A stretch of 18,758 nucleotides of DNA. Origin: CAYRHS01 sp964424125. Lineage in GTDB: Bacteria > Actinomycetota > Acidimicrobiia > IMCC26256 > JAOSJL01. The DNA is taken from positions 1-18,758 of the forward strand of contig CAYRHS010000048.1 in the NCBI GenBank assembly GCA_964424125.1, in the 5' to 3' direction. Each line of letters starts with the position of its first letter. The first letter of the stretch is position 1. This document shows, piece by piece, positions 6,031-13,663 of the stretch. The notes below the pieces were generated by a model. The model did not search any database. It saw only the letters and a list, made by a program, of their open reading frames with translations, and had not been told where the DNA came from. Made by a program: the position numbers and the translations under genes.

Positions 6031-7227
6031 GTGTCCAGCTTCACCGGCCTCGGCGTACCCGAGGACCTCGTCGCCGCCCTCGCGGCGCGCGACATCACTG
6101 CCCCGTTTCCCGTCCAGGCCGCGACGATCCCCGACCTGCTCGCCGGACGCGACGTCTGCGGGCGCGCGCCGACAGGTTCCGGCAAGACGATCGCCTTCGG
6201 AGTACCGCTCCTGGCGAGAGTCGAGCGAGCGGCGCCCAAACGACCTCGGGCGCTGGTGCTGGCACCGACCCGCGAGCTCGCCGCACAGATCGAGCGTGAG
6301 CTCAGCCCGCTGGCACAGGCACGCGGACGGCGGGTGTTCAGCGTGTACGGCGGCGTCGGCTACGAGGCCCAGCGCCGCGCGCTGCGCAAGGGCGTCGACG
6401 TGCTCGTCGCGTGCCCCGGCCGGCTCGAGGACCTGATCGAGCAACGCGTCCTGGATCTAAGCGCGGTGGACATCGTCGTGGTGGACGAAGCCGACCGGAT
6501 GGCCGACATGGGCTTCCTGCCGGCCGTGCGCCGCACCCTCGACGCGACCTCGGCGACACGCCAGACGATGTTGTTCTCGGCCACGCTCGACGGTGACGTC
6601 GCCGTGCTCACCCGCGCCTACCAGCGCGAGCCCGTCCGCCACGAAGTCGCCGATGTCGAGCGTGCGGGCGGTGACGCCCGGCACCACTTCGAGCCGGTCG
6701 AGTCGCATGCCCGCCTCGAGCGGGTCGCCGCGGTCATCGGCGCCGAGGGTCCGACGATCGTGTTCTGCCGCACGCGCCGCGGTGCCGACAAGGTGGCCAA
6801 GAAGCTCGGCCACGCTGGCGTGGAGGCCGCGGCCATCCACGGCGGCCGATCGCAGAACCAGCGCGACCGTGCCCTGGCCGCGTTCGGACGGGGGTCCGTC
6901 GACGCCCTCGTTGCGACCGACGTCGCCGCACGGGGCATCCACGTGGACGACGTCGCGTGCGTCGTGCACTTCGATCCGCCCGCCGACGCGAAGAGCTATG
7001 TCCACCGGTCGGGCCGGACCGCCCGCAAGGGTGCATCCGGGCTCGTCGTTTCGCTCGTCGCTCCGGATCAGCGACGCGAGAGCCGCCGGCTCCAGCGCGA
7101 GCTCGGCCTCGGTCCGGCGGGCGACGAGCCCGAGTCGAGGCCGCGAAGGAGCGGACGCGGTCAGGGCTCGACGCGCCGCTCGCCTCGTCGCGCCAACGGT
7201 TCGCGCCGCACGCGCTCGCGCGGCTGA
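6031..7227 (+). CDS. DEAD-box ATP-dependent RNA helicase (RhlE/CsdA-like)
   Basis: A 398-residue RNA helicase that remodels RNA duplexes in ribosome assembly or mRNA turnover. All core motifs are visible: Q motif with Q29, motif I APTGSGKT (46-53), Ia PTREL (79-83), II DEAD (152-155), III SAT (183-185), IV IVFC (243-246), V ATDVAARGI (295-303) and VI HRSGRTARKG (325-334). The last ~40 residues form an Arg/Gly/Ser-rich basic tail that probably binds RNA. The GTG start at 6031 has AAGGAG 11 nt upstream. The 3' end overlaps the antisense Ddn-like fragment by 67 bp. The family is certain; the specific subfamily is not. Confidence 0.95.
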   Translation: MSSFTGLGVPEDLVAALAARDITAPFPVQAATIPDLLAGRDVCGRAPTGSGKTIAFGVPLLARVERAAPKRPRALVLAPTRELAAQIERELSPLAQARGRRVFSVYGGVGYEAQRRALRKGVDVLVACPGRLEDLIEQRVLDLSAVDIVVVDEADRMADMGFLPAVRRTLDATSATRQTMLFSATLDGDVAVLTRAYQREPVRHEVADVERAGGDARHHFEPVESHARLERVAAVIGAEGPTIVFCRTRRGADKVAKKLGHAGVEAAAIHGGRSQNQRDRALAAFGRGSVDALVATDVAARGIHVDDVACVVHFDPPADAKSYVHRSGRTARKGASGLVVSLVAPDQRRESRRLQRELGLGPAGDEPESRPRRSGRGQGSTRRSPRRANGSRRTRSRG

Positions 7228-7445
7228 ACGACGCGCCGGAGCTCCGTCGTCGGTTTCAGGGCGCGCTCGCGTCCGGGGATCTCGACCCGGGCGCGTGGGT
7301 GGGCTCGCAGGTTCAGGTACCACGCCGGCGGTGAGGGCATGCCGCTGTTGGCTGCGACCACGACCAGGTCCGCACCGTCGGGGAAGTACTGGACGCGCCG
7401 CGCGATCCGTTCCCGAAGCGGCGCGGGCGTCTCGTCGCTTGCCAT
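7161..7445 (-). pseudogene. Truncated deazaflavin (F420)-dependent nitroreductase, Ddn/DUF385-like
   Basis: A 94-residue frame. Residues 18-65 match the core of Ddn-type F420-dependent oxidoreductases: VQYFPDGADLVVVAANSG, then PPAWYLNLRAHPRARVEI and GRERAL. Family members are about 130-150 residues. Here the N-terminal segment with the GRxSGxPRTVP motif is replaced by a 15-residue unrelated start, and the C-terminal helices (ER..W...FP.Y) are replaced by an Arg-rich tail that overlaps the antisense end of the helicase gene by 67 bp. Both ends therefore appear lost and it is unlikely to bind F420. It follows the propeller gene after 5 bp, with GAGG just before the ATG, so it may still be translated. 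Confidence 0.55.
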
Positions 7446-7450
7446 CGGCC

Positions 7451-8424
7451 TCAGCCCCCGGGGACCTCGAAGGTGACCAGGTCGGTCGAGCGCGCGACGC
7501 CGATCTTCTGGTGGCCGCGCCCCTCGTTGCTCTCGAGGTCGGTGGCCCCCGCATAGAACAGGTAGAAGTGTCCGTCCACGGCGCGGGCGTCGCAGAGGTA
7601 GGCGGAGTTCGCGATGTCGTAGGTGATGCCCCGCGTCTCGTGGTCGCCGGTGTTCCAGTCCTCCTCGGGGATCTCGAACGCGCCCACGAGCGCCCAGTCG
7701 AGCCAGGAGCGCGGATCGACCGGATCGCCCTCCAGGCGGAAGAGCGTGGGGTCGTGGAAGGGGATCGAGGTGACCAGGAGGTGCCACTTGCCGTCGATCG
7801 TGAGGAACTGGAAGTTCTCCGCCAGCCCGATGCTCTCGACGTCGCCCGCCAGCTCCCACGGGCCGTCGAGGTGGCCCGTCGGGGAGTAGACGAGGGTCGG
7901 GGTCTGGTCGAGCGTCTCGCGCAGGCCCCGCTTGAAGATCGCGAACACGCCCACTCGGTGTGCACCAGGGCGGCGTCGATGAGACGCTCGTCGTCGTAGA
8001 TACCGGGCGCGAGGCGTCGCACCTCGGCATCGTGGAAGCCGTCGGGATCGTCGCTGACCCGGTAGGCGGCCTTGCGCGAGTCCGGCACCGGCCGGTCGTC
8101 CGGGACCTGCAGGGTCAGCACGTAGTCGCCGTCGGCGTCGCGGGTGATGTCGGAGCTCCCGCCGACGGGTGGCGCGTGGTCCTCGTCGACGGTCCAGTCG
8201 GTCCAGTCGGTCCAGTCGGTCGAGGTGGCGTAGCCCTGCTCGTCGCGTGAGCGCGTGCTGAACCACATGCGCCAGCGGCCGTCGACGAAGCGCAGCGTCT
8301 GGTCCTTGGCCATGGCTGCCTCTTCGTAGATCGGGTTGCGGAGCCCCTCCCAGCCGATCTCGGCGTCGCCGTCCGGGAACACGCAGTCGTGCGATCCGGG
8401 GACCACACCCGAGTCGAAGCGCAC
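7451..8424 (-). pseudogene. Five-bladed beta-propeller, glycosidase-like protein, interrupted by a one-base frameshift
   Basis: Two frames form one protein of about 320 residues. The first runs from GTG 8424 to TGG at 7951-7953 (158 codons, ending ALVHTEW); the second resumes with GVFAIFKRG and runs to 7451. One missing base in the C-run at 7950-7952 breaks the frame; adding one G restores HTEWGVFAIFKRG. Repeated blade-like motifs resemble GH43/GH32-clan propellers: KDQTLRFVDGRWRMWFS (40-56), then AENFQFLTIDGKWHLLVTS and VDGHFYLFYAG in the second part. No signal peptide is seen and the start lacks a good ribosome-binding site, so the true start is uncertain. The substrate is unknown. It may be a real pseudogene or a sequencing error in a G/C run. 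Confidence 0.6.
8191..8221. repeat. 9-bp tandem repeat inside the propeller gene
   Basis: GGTCCAGTC is repeated three times exactly, followed by a partial fourth copy GGTC. In the minus-strand reading frame each unit encodes Thr-Asp-Trp, giving TDWTDWTDW. Because the unit is a multiple of three, copy-number changes would lengthen or shorten this loop without breaking the frame. Confidence 0.9.
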
Positions 8425-8479
8425 CTGGCCGGCGTACGACGGTCCCGGACTGGTCGTGGTCGACGACGACGGTCTGCTC

Positions 8480-9733
8480 TCAGCCTTGCCTCCCCGCGTC
8501 CGGTCCGGGGGTCACCGGGAGCTCGGAGAGGCCGCGCAGCACGACGCCGTCGCCGTGGCCCCAGTGCAGCTCGCGGTCCGGAACCGCGAGCCGGAGCTCG
8601 GGGAAGCGGCGGAGCAGCGATCCGAGCGCGAGCTGCCCTTCCAGGCGGGCCAGCGGCGCCCCGAGACAGAAGTGGATCCCGTGCCCGAAGGCGAGGTGGT
8701 GTCGGACGTCGTCGCGGTCGACCAGGAGCAGGTCGGGCTCGTGGAACGCGGTGCCGTCGTGGTTGGCCGAGGCCAGGGAGATGACGACCTGGGCGCCGGC
8801 GGGGATCGTGACGTCGCCGACGTCGATCGCCTGGGCGGCGAAGCGAAAGGTCGAGTGGGGCACGGGTGAGTCGTAGCGGAGCAGCTCTTCGACCGCGACC
8901 GCGATCAGCTGCGGGTCGGCGCGCAGGGCCGCGAGCTGTCCGGGGTTCCGCAGGAGTGCGACGACGCCGTTGCCGATGAGCGTCGTCGTCGTGTCGTGCC
9001 CGGCGACGATCAGTTGGAAGATCGTCGATCGCAGCTCGCGTTCGTCGAGGCGCCGGTCACCGTCGCGCGCCGCGATGAGCGCGCTCACGAGGTCGTCAGC
9101 CGGGTCGTGTCGCTTCTCCTCGACCAGCGCCGCGAGGGTCGCGACGACCTGGTCTGACGCCTCCTTCGCGCGTGCGTAGGCCTCGTCGGTCGGCGTAGGG
9201 GCGAGCAGCGTCCCCAACGCTCGGCCCAGGGCCGGTCGGTCACCAGGGGCCACACCGAGGAGCTCGCAGATCACGGTGAAGGGCAGCGGGAACGCGAAGG
9301 CGGTGACCAGGTCGATCTCGGCGTCGGGCCCGCCGGCGGCGATCTCGTCGAGCAGCCCGTCCACGGTCGTCTGGATGTGTCCACGCATCTGCTCCACCCG
9401 CCGCACCGAGAAGGCGGCCGAGACCAGCCGCCGCAGGCGCGTGTGATCCGGCGGATCGACCACGAGCATGTGGCGGGCGAGCTCGGGTCCGGGCAGCCCC
9501 TCGGCCACGACGTCCGTCCCGCGCGCGAGGGCCGCGTGCATGTCCTTCGACAGGCGGGGATCGTTGAGCATCGCCCGCGCCTCGTCGTGACCGACGATCA
9601 GCCAGGCTTCGTGCCCGTCGGGAAGCGTGACCCGGTGCACGGCTCCTCGCGCGCGGGCTTCGGCGAACAGGGGATAGGGGTCGTCGCGCCCGACCGCGCC
9701 CCAGGCTGCGAAGGCCTGCTCGGCCGTCGTCAT
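8480..9733 (-). CDS. Cytochrome P450 (CYP107-like)
   Basis: A 417-residue soluble haem monooxygenase of the bacterial class. The I-helix oxygen-binding motif AGHDTTT is at 244-250, the ExxR pair is E283/R286, and the haem-ligand loop FGHGIHFCLGAPLAR (349-363) places the thiolate ligand at Cys356. VVDPPDHTRLRRLVSAAF (91-108) is also typical. Length is normal and all key residues are intact. It would need a ferredoxin and reductase, neither of which is encoded nearby. It lies 8 bp after the TIGR03086 gene and 55 bp before the propeller gene, so co-transcription is likely. The substrate is unknown; neighbouring genes suggest a catabolic, detoxification or secondary-metabolite step. Confidence 0.95.
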   Translation of the reverse strand: MTTAEQAFAAWGAVGRDDPYPLFAEARARGAVHRVTLPDGHEAWLIVGHDEARAMLNDPRLSKDMHAALARGTDVVAEGLPGPELARHMLVVDPPDHTRLRRLVSAAFSVRRVEQMRGHIQTTVDGLLDEIAAGGPDAEIDLVTAFAFPLPFTVICELLGVAPGDRPALGRALGTLLAPTPTDEAYARAKEASDQVVATLAALVEEKRHDPADDLVSALIAARDGDRRLDERELRSTIFQLIVAGHDTTTTLIGNGVVALLRNPGQLAALRADPQLIAVAVEELLRYDSPVPHSTFRFAAQAIDVGDVTIPAGAQVVISLASANHDGTAFHEPDLLLVDRDDVRHHLAFGHGIHFCLGAPLARLEGQLALGSLLRRFPELRLAVPDRELHWGHGDGVVLRGLSELPVTPGPDAGRQG

Positions 9734-9741
9734 CGTGGCGC

Positions 9742-10305
9742 TCAGGCTCTTCGTCCCAGCAGGCCGAGGAGACGGACCCCGGGGTCCGCGTCGGCGGGGA
9801 CGTCGACCCGCTCGCCGAAGGCGCCGCTCGCCGCGAGCTCCTCGGCCTGGGGCCCCACGATCTCGAGCGCGGCCTGCGCCAGTGTGGCGTCGAGCTCGGA
9901 GGGCTGTCCCGTTCCCACGGCCAGATCCCAGCCGTGCACGAGGACGTCGATGAACCGGTGGCCGAGGTACACGGAACCCGGAACCGGGCCGTAGGAGACC
10001 GCGCAGGGACGTTCGAGCGCGCCCTCGGCGTGGAAGACCTGGCTGGCGGCTCTCGCCGAGGCGTCGTACGCGGCAACCGGGTCGTCGGCGAGCACATCAC
10101 CGTCGAGTCGGTCACCCACCTCCTCGATCGTGCGGCCGTCGGCGAGCTCCGCAGCCCAGAGATTTCCCGCCACGACGTGGTTCACCAACGTGCGCACGTC
10201 CCAGCCCTCGCACGGCGTGGGTGCGTCCCACTGGTCGTCGCGCACGTCCGCCACCAGCGCCCGGGTCGCGCCGAGTGCCCGGTCATGACATTCGAGCAGC
10301 TCCAT
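9742..10305 (-). CDS. TIGR03086 family / maleylpyruvate isomerase N-terminal (DinB-like) metal-binding protein
   Basis: A 187-residue protein of the DinB/MDMPI_N four-helix-bundle superfamily. Several actinobacterial members are thought to act as mycothiol-dependent transferases or isomerases. Histidines expected to bind the metal are visible at H7 (ECHDRAL), H43 (VNHVVAGNLWAAEL) and H124 (DVLVHGWDLA). The helix-1 signature TPCEGWDVRTLVNHV (30-44) is characteristic. The ATG at 10305 has GAGGAGG about 5 nt upstream, fixing the start. It is the first gene of the minus-strand cassette with the P450 and is divergent from the universal stress gene. A precise reaction cannot be given. Confidence 0.88.
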   Translation of the reverse strand: MELLECHDRALGATRALVADVRDDQWDAPTPCEGWDVRTLVNHVVAGNLWAAELADGRTIEEVGDRLDGDVLADDPVAAYDASARAASQVFHAEGALERPCAVSYGPVPGSVYLGHRFIDVLVHGWDLAVGTGQPSELDATLAQAALEIVGPQAEELAASGAFGERVDVPADADPGVRLLGLLGRRA

Positions 10306-10460
10306 GGGAACCTCCTCGTCGGCCCGATGGTCGTGCGCGACGCCGACGCTTGTCCAGATCGACGTCGGGCCGACCCGGAACGGTCGAGCGTGAGAGGCTG
10401 GGACCTCGAGGAGCAATCCACGAGTCGGCGCCGCACCCGCACGAACGAGGAGGAAAGGAC

Positions 10461-11303
10461 ATGGAGCGGATCCTGGTCGGCACGGACGGGTCGGTGAGTG
10501 CCGAGGCCGCGCTGCGATGGGCGGCGCATCTGGCCGTCGGGACCGGTGCCGAGCTCGTCGTCGCCCGTGCATGGGTGCCGATGCAGGCCGAGGAACCTCC
10601 CGACCTCTACGAGGAGCGGCGCCGCGAGGCCGACCGCGTGCTCGACGAGGAATGGTGCGAGGCCGCCCGCTCGGTCGGTGCGCGCTACCGGACCGCAGTG
10701 TTGGAAGGGGATCCGCGCGAGGTGCTCCTCGACGCTGCCGGCCGCGAGGACGCGGACCTCCTCATCGTGGGCGCGCGGGGCGCGGGTAGTCACCCCCATG
10801 CTCTGCATCTCGGTAGCGTGACCCACCACGTGGCCCACCACACGACGCGGCCGCTCGCCATGGTGCCGGCTGCGTCGCGGCGTGTCTCGCCGCCGCGCAT
10901 CCTCGTGGGAGCCGACGGTTCTCCCGGGAGCGCGCAGGCGATCGAGTGGTGTCGGAACGTGGCACCCGCGCTCGACGCCGAGGTGGTCGTCGCCCACGCC
11001 GAGCGACCAGTGGCGGAGTGGGTCGCCCATGACGATCCCAAGAGCTGGTACCAGCAGGCACTGCAGGACTGCACCGAGTGGGCGGCTCCATTGCGCGAAG
11101 CGGGAATCGCCACCCATGTCGTGATCCTCCAGGAGGACCCCGTGAAGGCGTTGACCGATGCGGGGGTCCGTGAGCAGGCGAGCATGCTGGTGGTGGGGAC
11201 GCGCGGCCTCGGTGGTGTGTTCGGTCTGCGACTGGGGAGCACCGCGCTGAAGGTCCTGCACCACAGCGGCCTGCCCGTGGTGCTGGTACCGCCTGCGACC
11301 TAG
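10461..11303 (+). CDS. Universal stress protein with two UspA domains
   Basis: A 280-residue cytoplasmic protein made of two tandem UspA domains. Domain 1 begins MERILVGTDGSVSAEAALRW and ends with the ATP-binding signature GARGAGSHPHALHLGS (G-2x-G-9x-G-S, near residues 111-126). Domain 2 begins RILVGADGSPGSAQAIEW (about 147) and ends with GTRGLGGVFGLRLGS and then LPVVLVPPAT. Both nucleotide-binding signatures are intact. Family members in actinobacteria respond to hypoxia, starvation or stress. The ATG at 10461 is preceded by GGAGGAAAGGAC. The fusion gene starts 7 bp after its stop, so the two are probably one transcript. Confidence 0.95.
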   Translation: MERILVGTDGSVSAEAALRWAAHLAVGTGAELVVARAWVPMQAEEPPDLYEERRREADRVLDEEWCEAARSVGARYRTAVLEGDPREVLLDAAGREDADLLIVGARGAGSHPHALHLGSVTHHVAHHTTRPLAMVPAASRRVSPPRILVGADGSPGSAQAIEWCRNVAPALDAEVVVAHAERPVAEWVAHDDPKSWYQQALQDCTEWAAPLREAGIATHVVILQEDPVKALTDAGVREQASMLVVGTRGLGGVFGLRLGSTALKVLHHSGLPVVLVPPAT

Positions 11304-11310
11304 GGGTCGG

Positions 11311-12870
11311 ATGGCTCCTCCCGCGCGTCCGGAGCGCACGAACGGGCTTCTCGACGGACTCCGGGTGCTCGACCTGAGCGTGTGGCGGCCCGGGCCCTAC
11401 GCCACGCAGCTGCTCGCCGAGGTCGGCGCCGACGTGCTCAAGGTGGAGCCACCGGGAGGCGACCCGATGCGCGCCTACCCGGAGCTCTTCCAGAGCCTGC
11501 ACGCCAACAAGCGGAGCCTCGTGTTGGATCTGAAGGACGACGGCGACCGCGCGCGTGCGCTCGAGCTGGCTTGCGACGCCGACGTCGTGATCGAGGGATT
11601 CCGACCGGGCGTCGTCGCCCGACTCGGGATGGCATATGAAGTCGTGCGCGAGCGGAATCCGTCGGTCGTGTACTGCTCGCTGTCGGGGATGGGTCAGATC
11701 GGCCCGCTCGCGCTCGCTCCCGCGCACGACCTGAACTACCAGGCCTGGGCGGGTGCGCTCCGCCCGGACGGCGGCGACCCGGAGGCGGGGCGGCTGCCGA
11801 TCGCCGATCTGTCCGGCGGCGTCTTCGCAGCCTTTGCGGTGTGCGCGGCGGCGCTTCGTCGCGCGCGCACGGGTGAAGGCGAGTACGTCGACCTGTCGAT
11901 AGCCGACGTGCTGGCGACGTGGACCGGTGCAGTGGCACCGCGAGCGGAGGGCGTCGATCCCGCCGTGCGCGGCGTACCCGGCTACGGGATCTTCGAAGCG
12001 GCGAACGGGGAGCCGCTCGCGCTCAGCATCATCACCGAGGACCACTTCTGGTCGGGCCTGTGCGAGGTTCTCGACCTCGGTGAGGCCGGCGCGCTCGCCT
12101 TCGCCGAGCGAATGGCCCGCCTCGACGAGCTCCAAGGACGGATCGCCGACGCGATCCGCGATCGAGAGCGCGACGCGCTGGTCGCGGCGTTGCTGGCGGC
12201 GGATGTCCCGGCGGCCCCCGTCCTCGACCGCGGGGGCATGCTGCAGCTGCACCACTTCCGCGCCCGCGGCGTCTCGACGTCTGATCCCTGGTCCGACGTC
12301 GCGGTCGGCTTCCCGGTGCGGTTCCTGCAGCATCCGGCGAGACGGGTCAGTGCGCCGCCGACGCTCGACCAGCATCGCGGCGCAGGCTTCACCGAGGTCA
12401 CGATCCGACCGTTGGAGAGCTCCGGCCGGCGCGCGGCCGACGCGCTCCTCGCGGACGTGCTCGGCGGCCGGATGCGGGTGCGCCCGGGCGAGCGCCGCGA
12501 CGTCCTCGCCGGAGGCGGCTTCGGGGCGTGGCGAGAGGATCGACTCGTCGGTGTCGTCACCTACCACGACGACGAGATCGACGCGATCGCGGTGCCGGCG
12601 GAGGCGGGGCGCCGGGGTGTCGGCGGGCAGCTCGTCGAGGCGGTCGTGTCGGCGCTGCTCGCGGACGGTCGTTCGGAGGTGTGGCTCGTCCTCGCCAACG
12701 ACCACCTCGATGCGATGCGCCTGTTCCAGCGCCACGGGTTCCGGATGGCCGAGCTCCGTGCCGGCAGCCTGGACCGCGCTCCCGGGCCGGAACCGAGCGT
12801 CCCGGCCGTCGGCGACTTCGGGATCGAGCGACACGACGAGCTCGTGTTCCGGCGCGCACTCCGCCCGTAG
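11311..12870 (+). CDS. Fusion of CaiB/BaiF-type CoA transferase or acyl-CoA racemase with a GNAT acetyltransferase
   Basis: One 519-residue frame with two complete-looking domains. Residues 14-355 are a class III CoA transferase/alpha-methylacyl-CoA racemase domain: LDGLRVLDLSVWRPGPYATQ, LLAEVGADVLKVEPPGGDP (34-52), NKRSLVLDLK, EGFRPGVVARLG (95-106), AHDLNY (138-143) and IADLSGG (164-170). H139 and D166 may correspond to the racemase His/Asp pair, favouring a racemase-like reaction. Residues 362-519 are a GNAT domain: VTIRPL, the acetyl-CoA loop RRGVGGQLVEAV (433-444), VWLVLANDHLDAMRLFQRHGF (457-477, shown in part) and a C-terminal DELVFRR. No stop or frame change separates them. It sits 7 bp after the usp gene. 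Whether the domains work on the same acyl-CoA is unknown. Confidence 0.88.
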   Translation: MAPPARPERTNGLLDGLRVLDLSVWRPGPYATQLLAEVGADVLKVEPPGGDPMRAYPELFQSLHANKRSLVLDLKDDGDRARALELACDADVVIEGFRPGVVARLGMAYEVVRERNPSVVYCSLSGMGQIGPLALAPAHDLNYQAWAGALRPDGGDPEAGRLPIADLSGGVFAAFAVCAAALRRARTGEGEYVDLSIADVLATWTGAVAPRAEGVDPAVRGVPGYGIFEAANGEPLALSIITEDHFWSGLCEVLDLGEAGALAFAERMARLDELQGRIADAIRDRERDALVAALLAADVPAAPVLDRGGMLQLHHFRARGVSTSDPWSDVAVGFPVRFLQHPARRVSAPPTLDQHRGAGFTEVTIRPLESSGRRAADALLADVLGGRMRVRPGERRDVLAGGGFGAWREDRLVGVVTYHDDEIDAIAVPAEAGRRGVGGQLVEAVVSALLADGRSEVWLVLANDHLDAMRLFQRHGFRMAELRAGSLDRAPGPEPSVPAVGDFGIERHDELVFRRALRP

Positions 12871-12879
12871 CGGCTGCGG

Positions 12880-13620
12880 TCATCCGAACTTCGTCCCGGT
12901 GACGGCATGCAGGCCCCGTCCCAGGTCCTCGTCGCCGAAGGCTTCCCGGACGGCTGCGCGCACTCCGTGCTTCCGGAGGAGCACCGGCACCGCGGACGTG
13001 TCGACGAGCACGTTCTCGTGGTGCTCGTCGTCCCGGTGCCACGATTCGTCTCCGTCGCGGAGGAACGTGGTGATGTCGCGCACGAACCGATTCGGGGCCG
13101 GGAGCGAGAATCGGGTGATGATCGCCCAGTCGCCGGTCACCTGCGCGAAGGGAGGCGCTTGGCGCCGGACTTCGCCCCACTGCAGGTCACAGAGGTCGAT
13201 CGCGAGCATGCCGGACGGCTCGAGCGCCTTCGCCACGGCGACCAGCGCGGACTCGACGTCGCGTTCGGTCGGAAGGTAGTTGAGGACGTGGCCGACCGAG
13301 ACCACCGCGTCGGCGGACGGGAGAGGGTCGTCGGGGAGCACGAGCAGCCGCAGGTCCTCGGCGTCGGGCACGACCTCGGCGGCGAGCTCGAGCATGGCCG
13401 GCGACCCGTCGGTGGCGAGGACCCGGTGTCCCGCGTCCACGAGGTGCCGCGTGAGGAGCCCGCTTCCGCACCCGAGCTCGAGGACCAGGCCGTTGCGGGC
13501 GCGCACCGGTGCGAGGACCTCCAGCAGCCCCGGAGCACACCGATCGGCGTGGAACCCGAAGCCTCGATGGTGGACCAGCGCGAGGTCGGGGCCGTAGTAG
13601 CCACTTGCAGCTCCGGTCAC
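12880..13620 (-). CDS. Class I SAM-dependent methyltransferase
   Basis: A 246-residue methyltransferase using S-adenosylmethionine. Motif I LELGCGSG is at 47-54, motif II VLATDGSPAMLELA at 67-80, and the acidic/post-motif segments ADAVVSVGHVLNYL (103-116) and LEPSGMLAIDLCDLQ (133-147) follow. The N-terminus SGYYGPDLALVHHRGFGFHA (6-25) is typical of a subfamily of uncharacterised actinobacterial methyltransferases. The substrate is unknown. No ATG is available in frame; GTG 13620 is chosen because a CACAAT -10-like box lies 6 nt upstream, while GTG 13635 would fall inside the operator palindrome. It ends 9 bp from the convergent fusion gene and diverges from the GlcD-like gene. Confidence 0.85.
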   Translation of the reverse strand: MTGAASGYYGPDLALVHHRGFGFHADRCAPGLLEVLAPVRARNGLVLELGCGSGLLTRHLVDAGHRVLATDGSPAMLELAAEVVPDAEDLRLLVLPDDPLPSADAVVSVGHVLNYLPTERDVESALVAVAKALEPSGMLAIDLCDLQWGEVRRQAPPFAQVTGDWAIITRFSLPAPNRFVRDITTFLRDGDESWHRDDEHHENVLVDTSAVPVLLRKHGVRAAVREAFGDEDLGRGLHAVTGTKFG

Positions 13621-13626
13621 CGCGAC

Positions 13627-13632
13627 ATTGTG
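13627..13632 (-). promoter_or_regulatory. Possible -10 box of a leaderless promoter for the methyltransferase
   Basis: CACAAT on the minus strand is followed by 6 nt and the GTG at 13620, with no Shine-Dalgarno. The match to TANNNT is imperfect (C for the first T). It abuts and partly overlaps the palindrome at 13631-13645, so a protein bound there would block it. Confidence 0.3.
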
Positions 13633-13645
13633 CACCGTCGGTGCA
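13631..13645. promoter_or_regulatory. 15-bp perfect palindrome, candidate operator between divergent genes
   Basis: TGCACCG-T-CGGTGCA is a perfect dyad with 7-bp arms. It is flanked by a direct repeat ACATTG (13625-13630 and 13649-13654). It lies in the 43-bp divergent gap between the methyltransferase and the GlcD-like oxidase, where it could control both promoters. Its size fits a dimeric GntR-, TetR- or LacI-type regulator. No regulator gene is adjacent in the window. Confidence 0.55.
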
Positions 13646-13663
13646 GCAACATTGACGTGCCCT

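Noticed and set aside
9734..9741. Separate promoter between the TIGR03086 gene and the P450
   Set aside because: The gap is 8 bp; co-transcription explains it better and no -10-like sequence was noticed.
10306..10460. Possible DosR-type site upstream of the universal stress gene
   Set aside because: Only a half-site-like GGGAC is present (around 10399); the second half GTCCC is missing at the right distance.
10762..12834. A 690-codon open frame on the minus strand opposite the usp and fusion genes
   Set aside because: Same antisense effect of high GC third positions. The plus-strand frames carry intact UspA, CoA-transferase and GNAT motifs.
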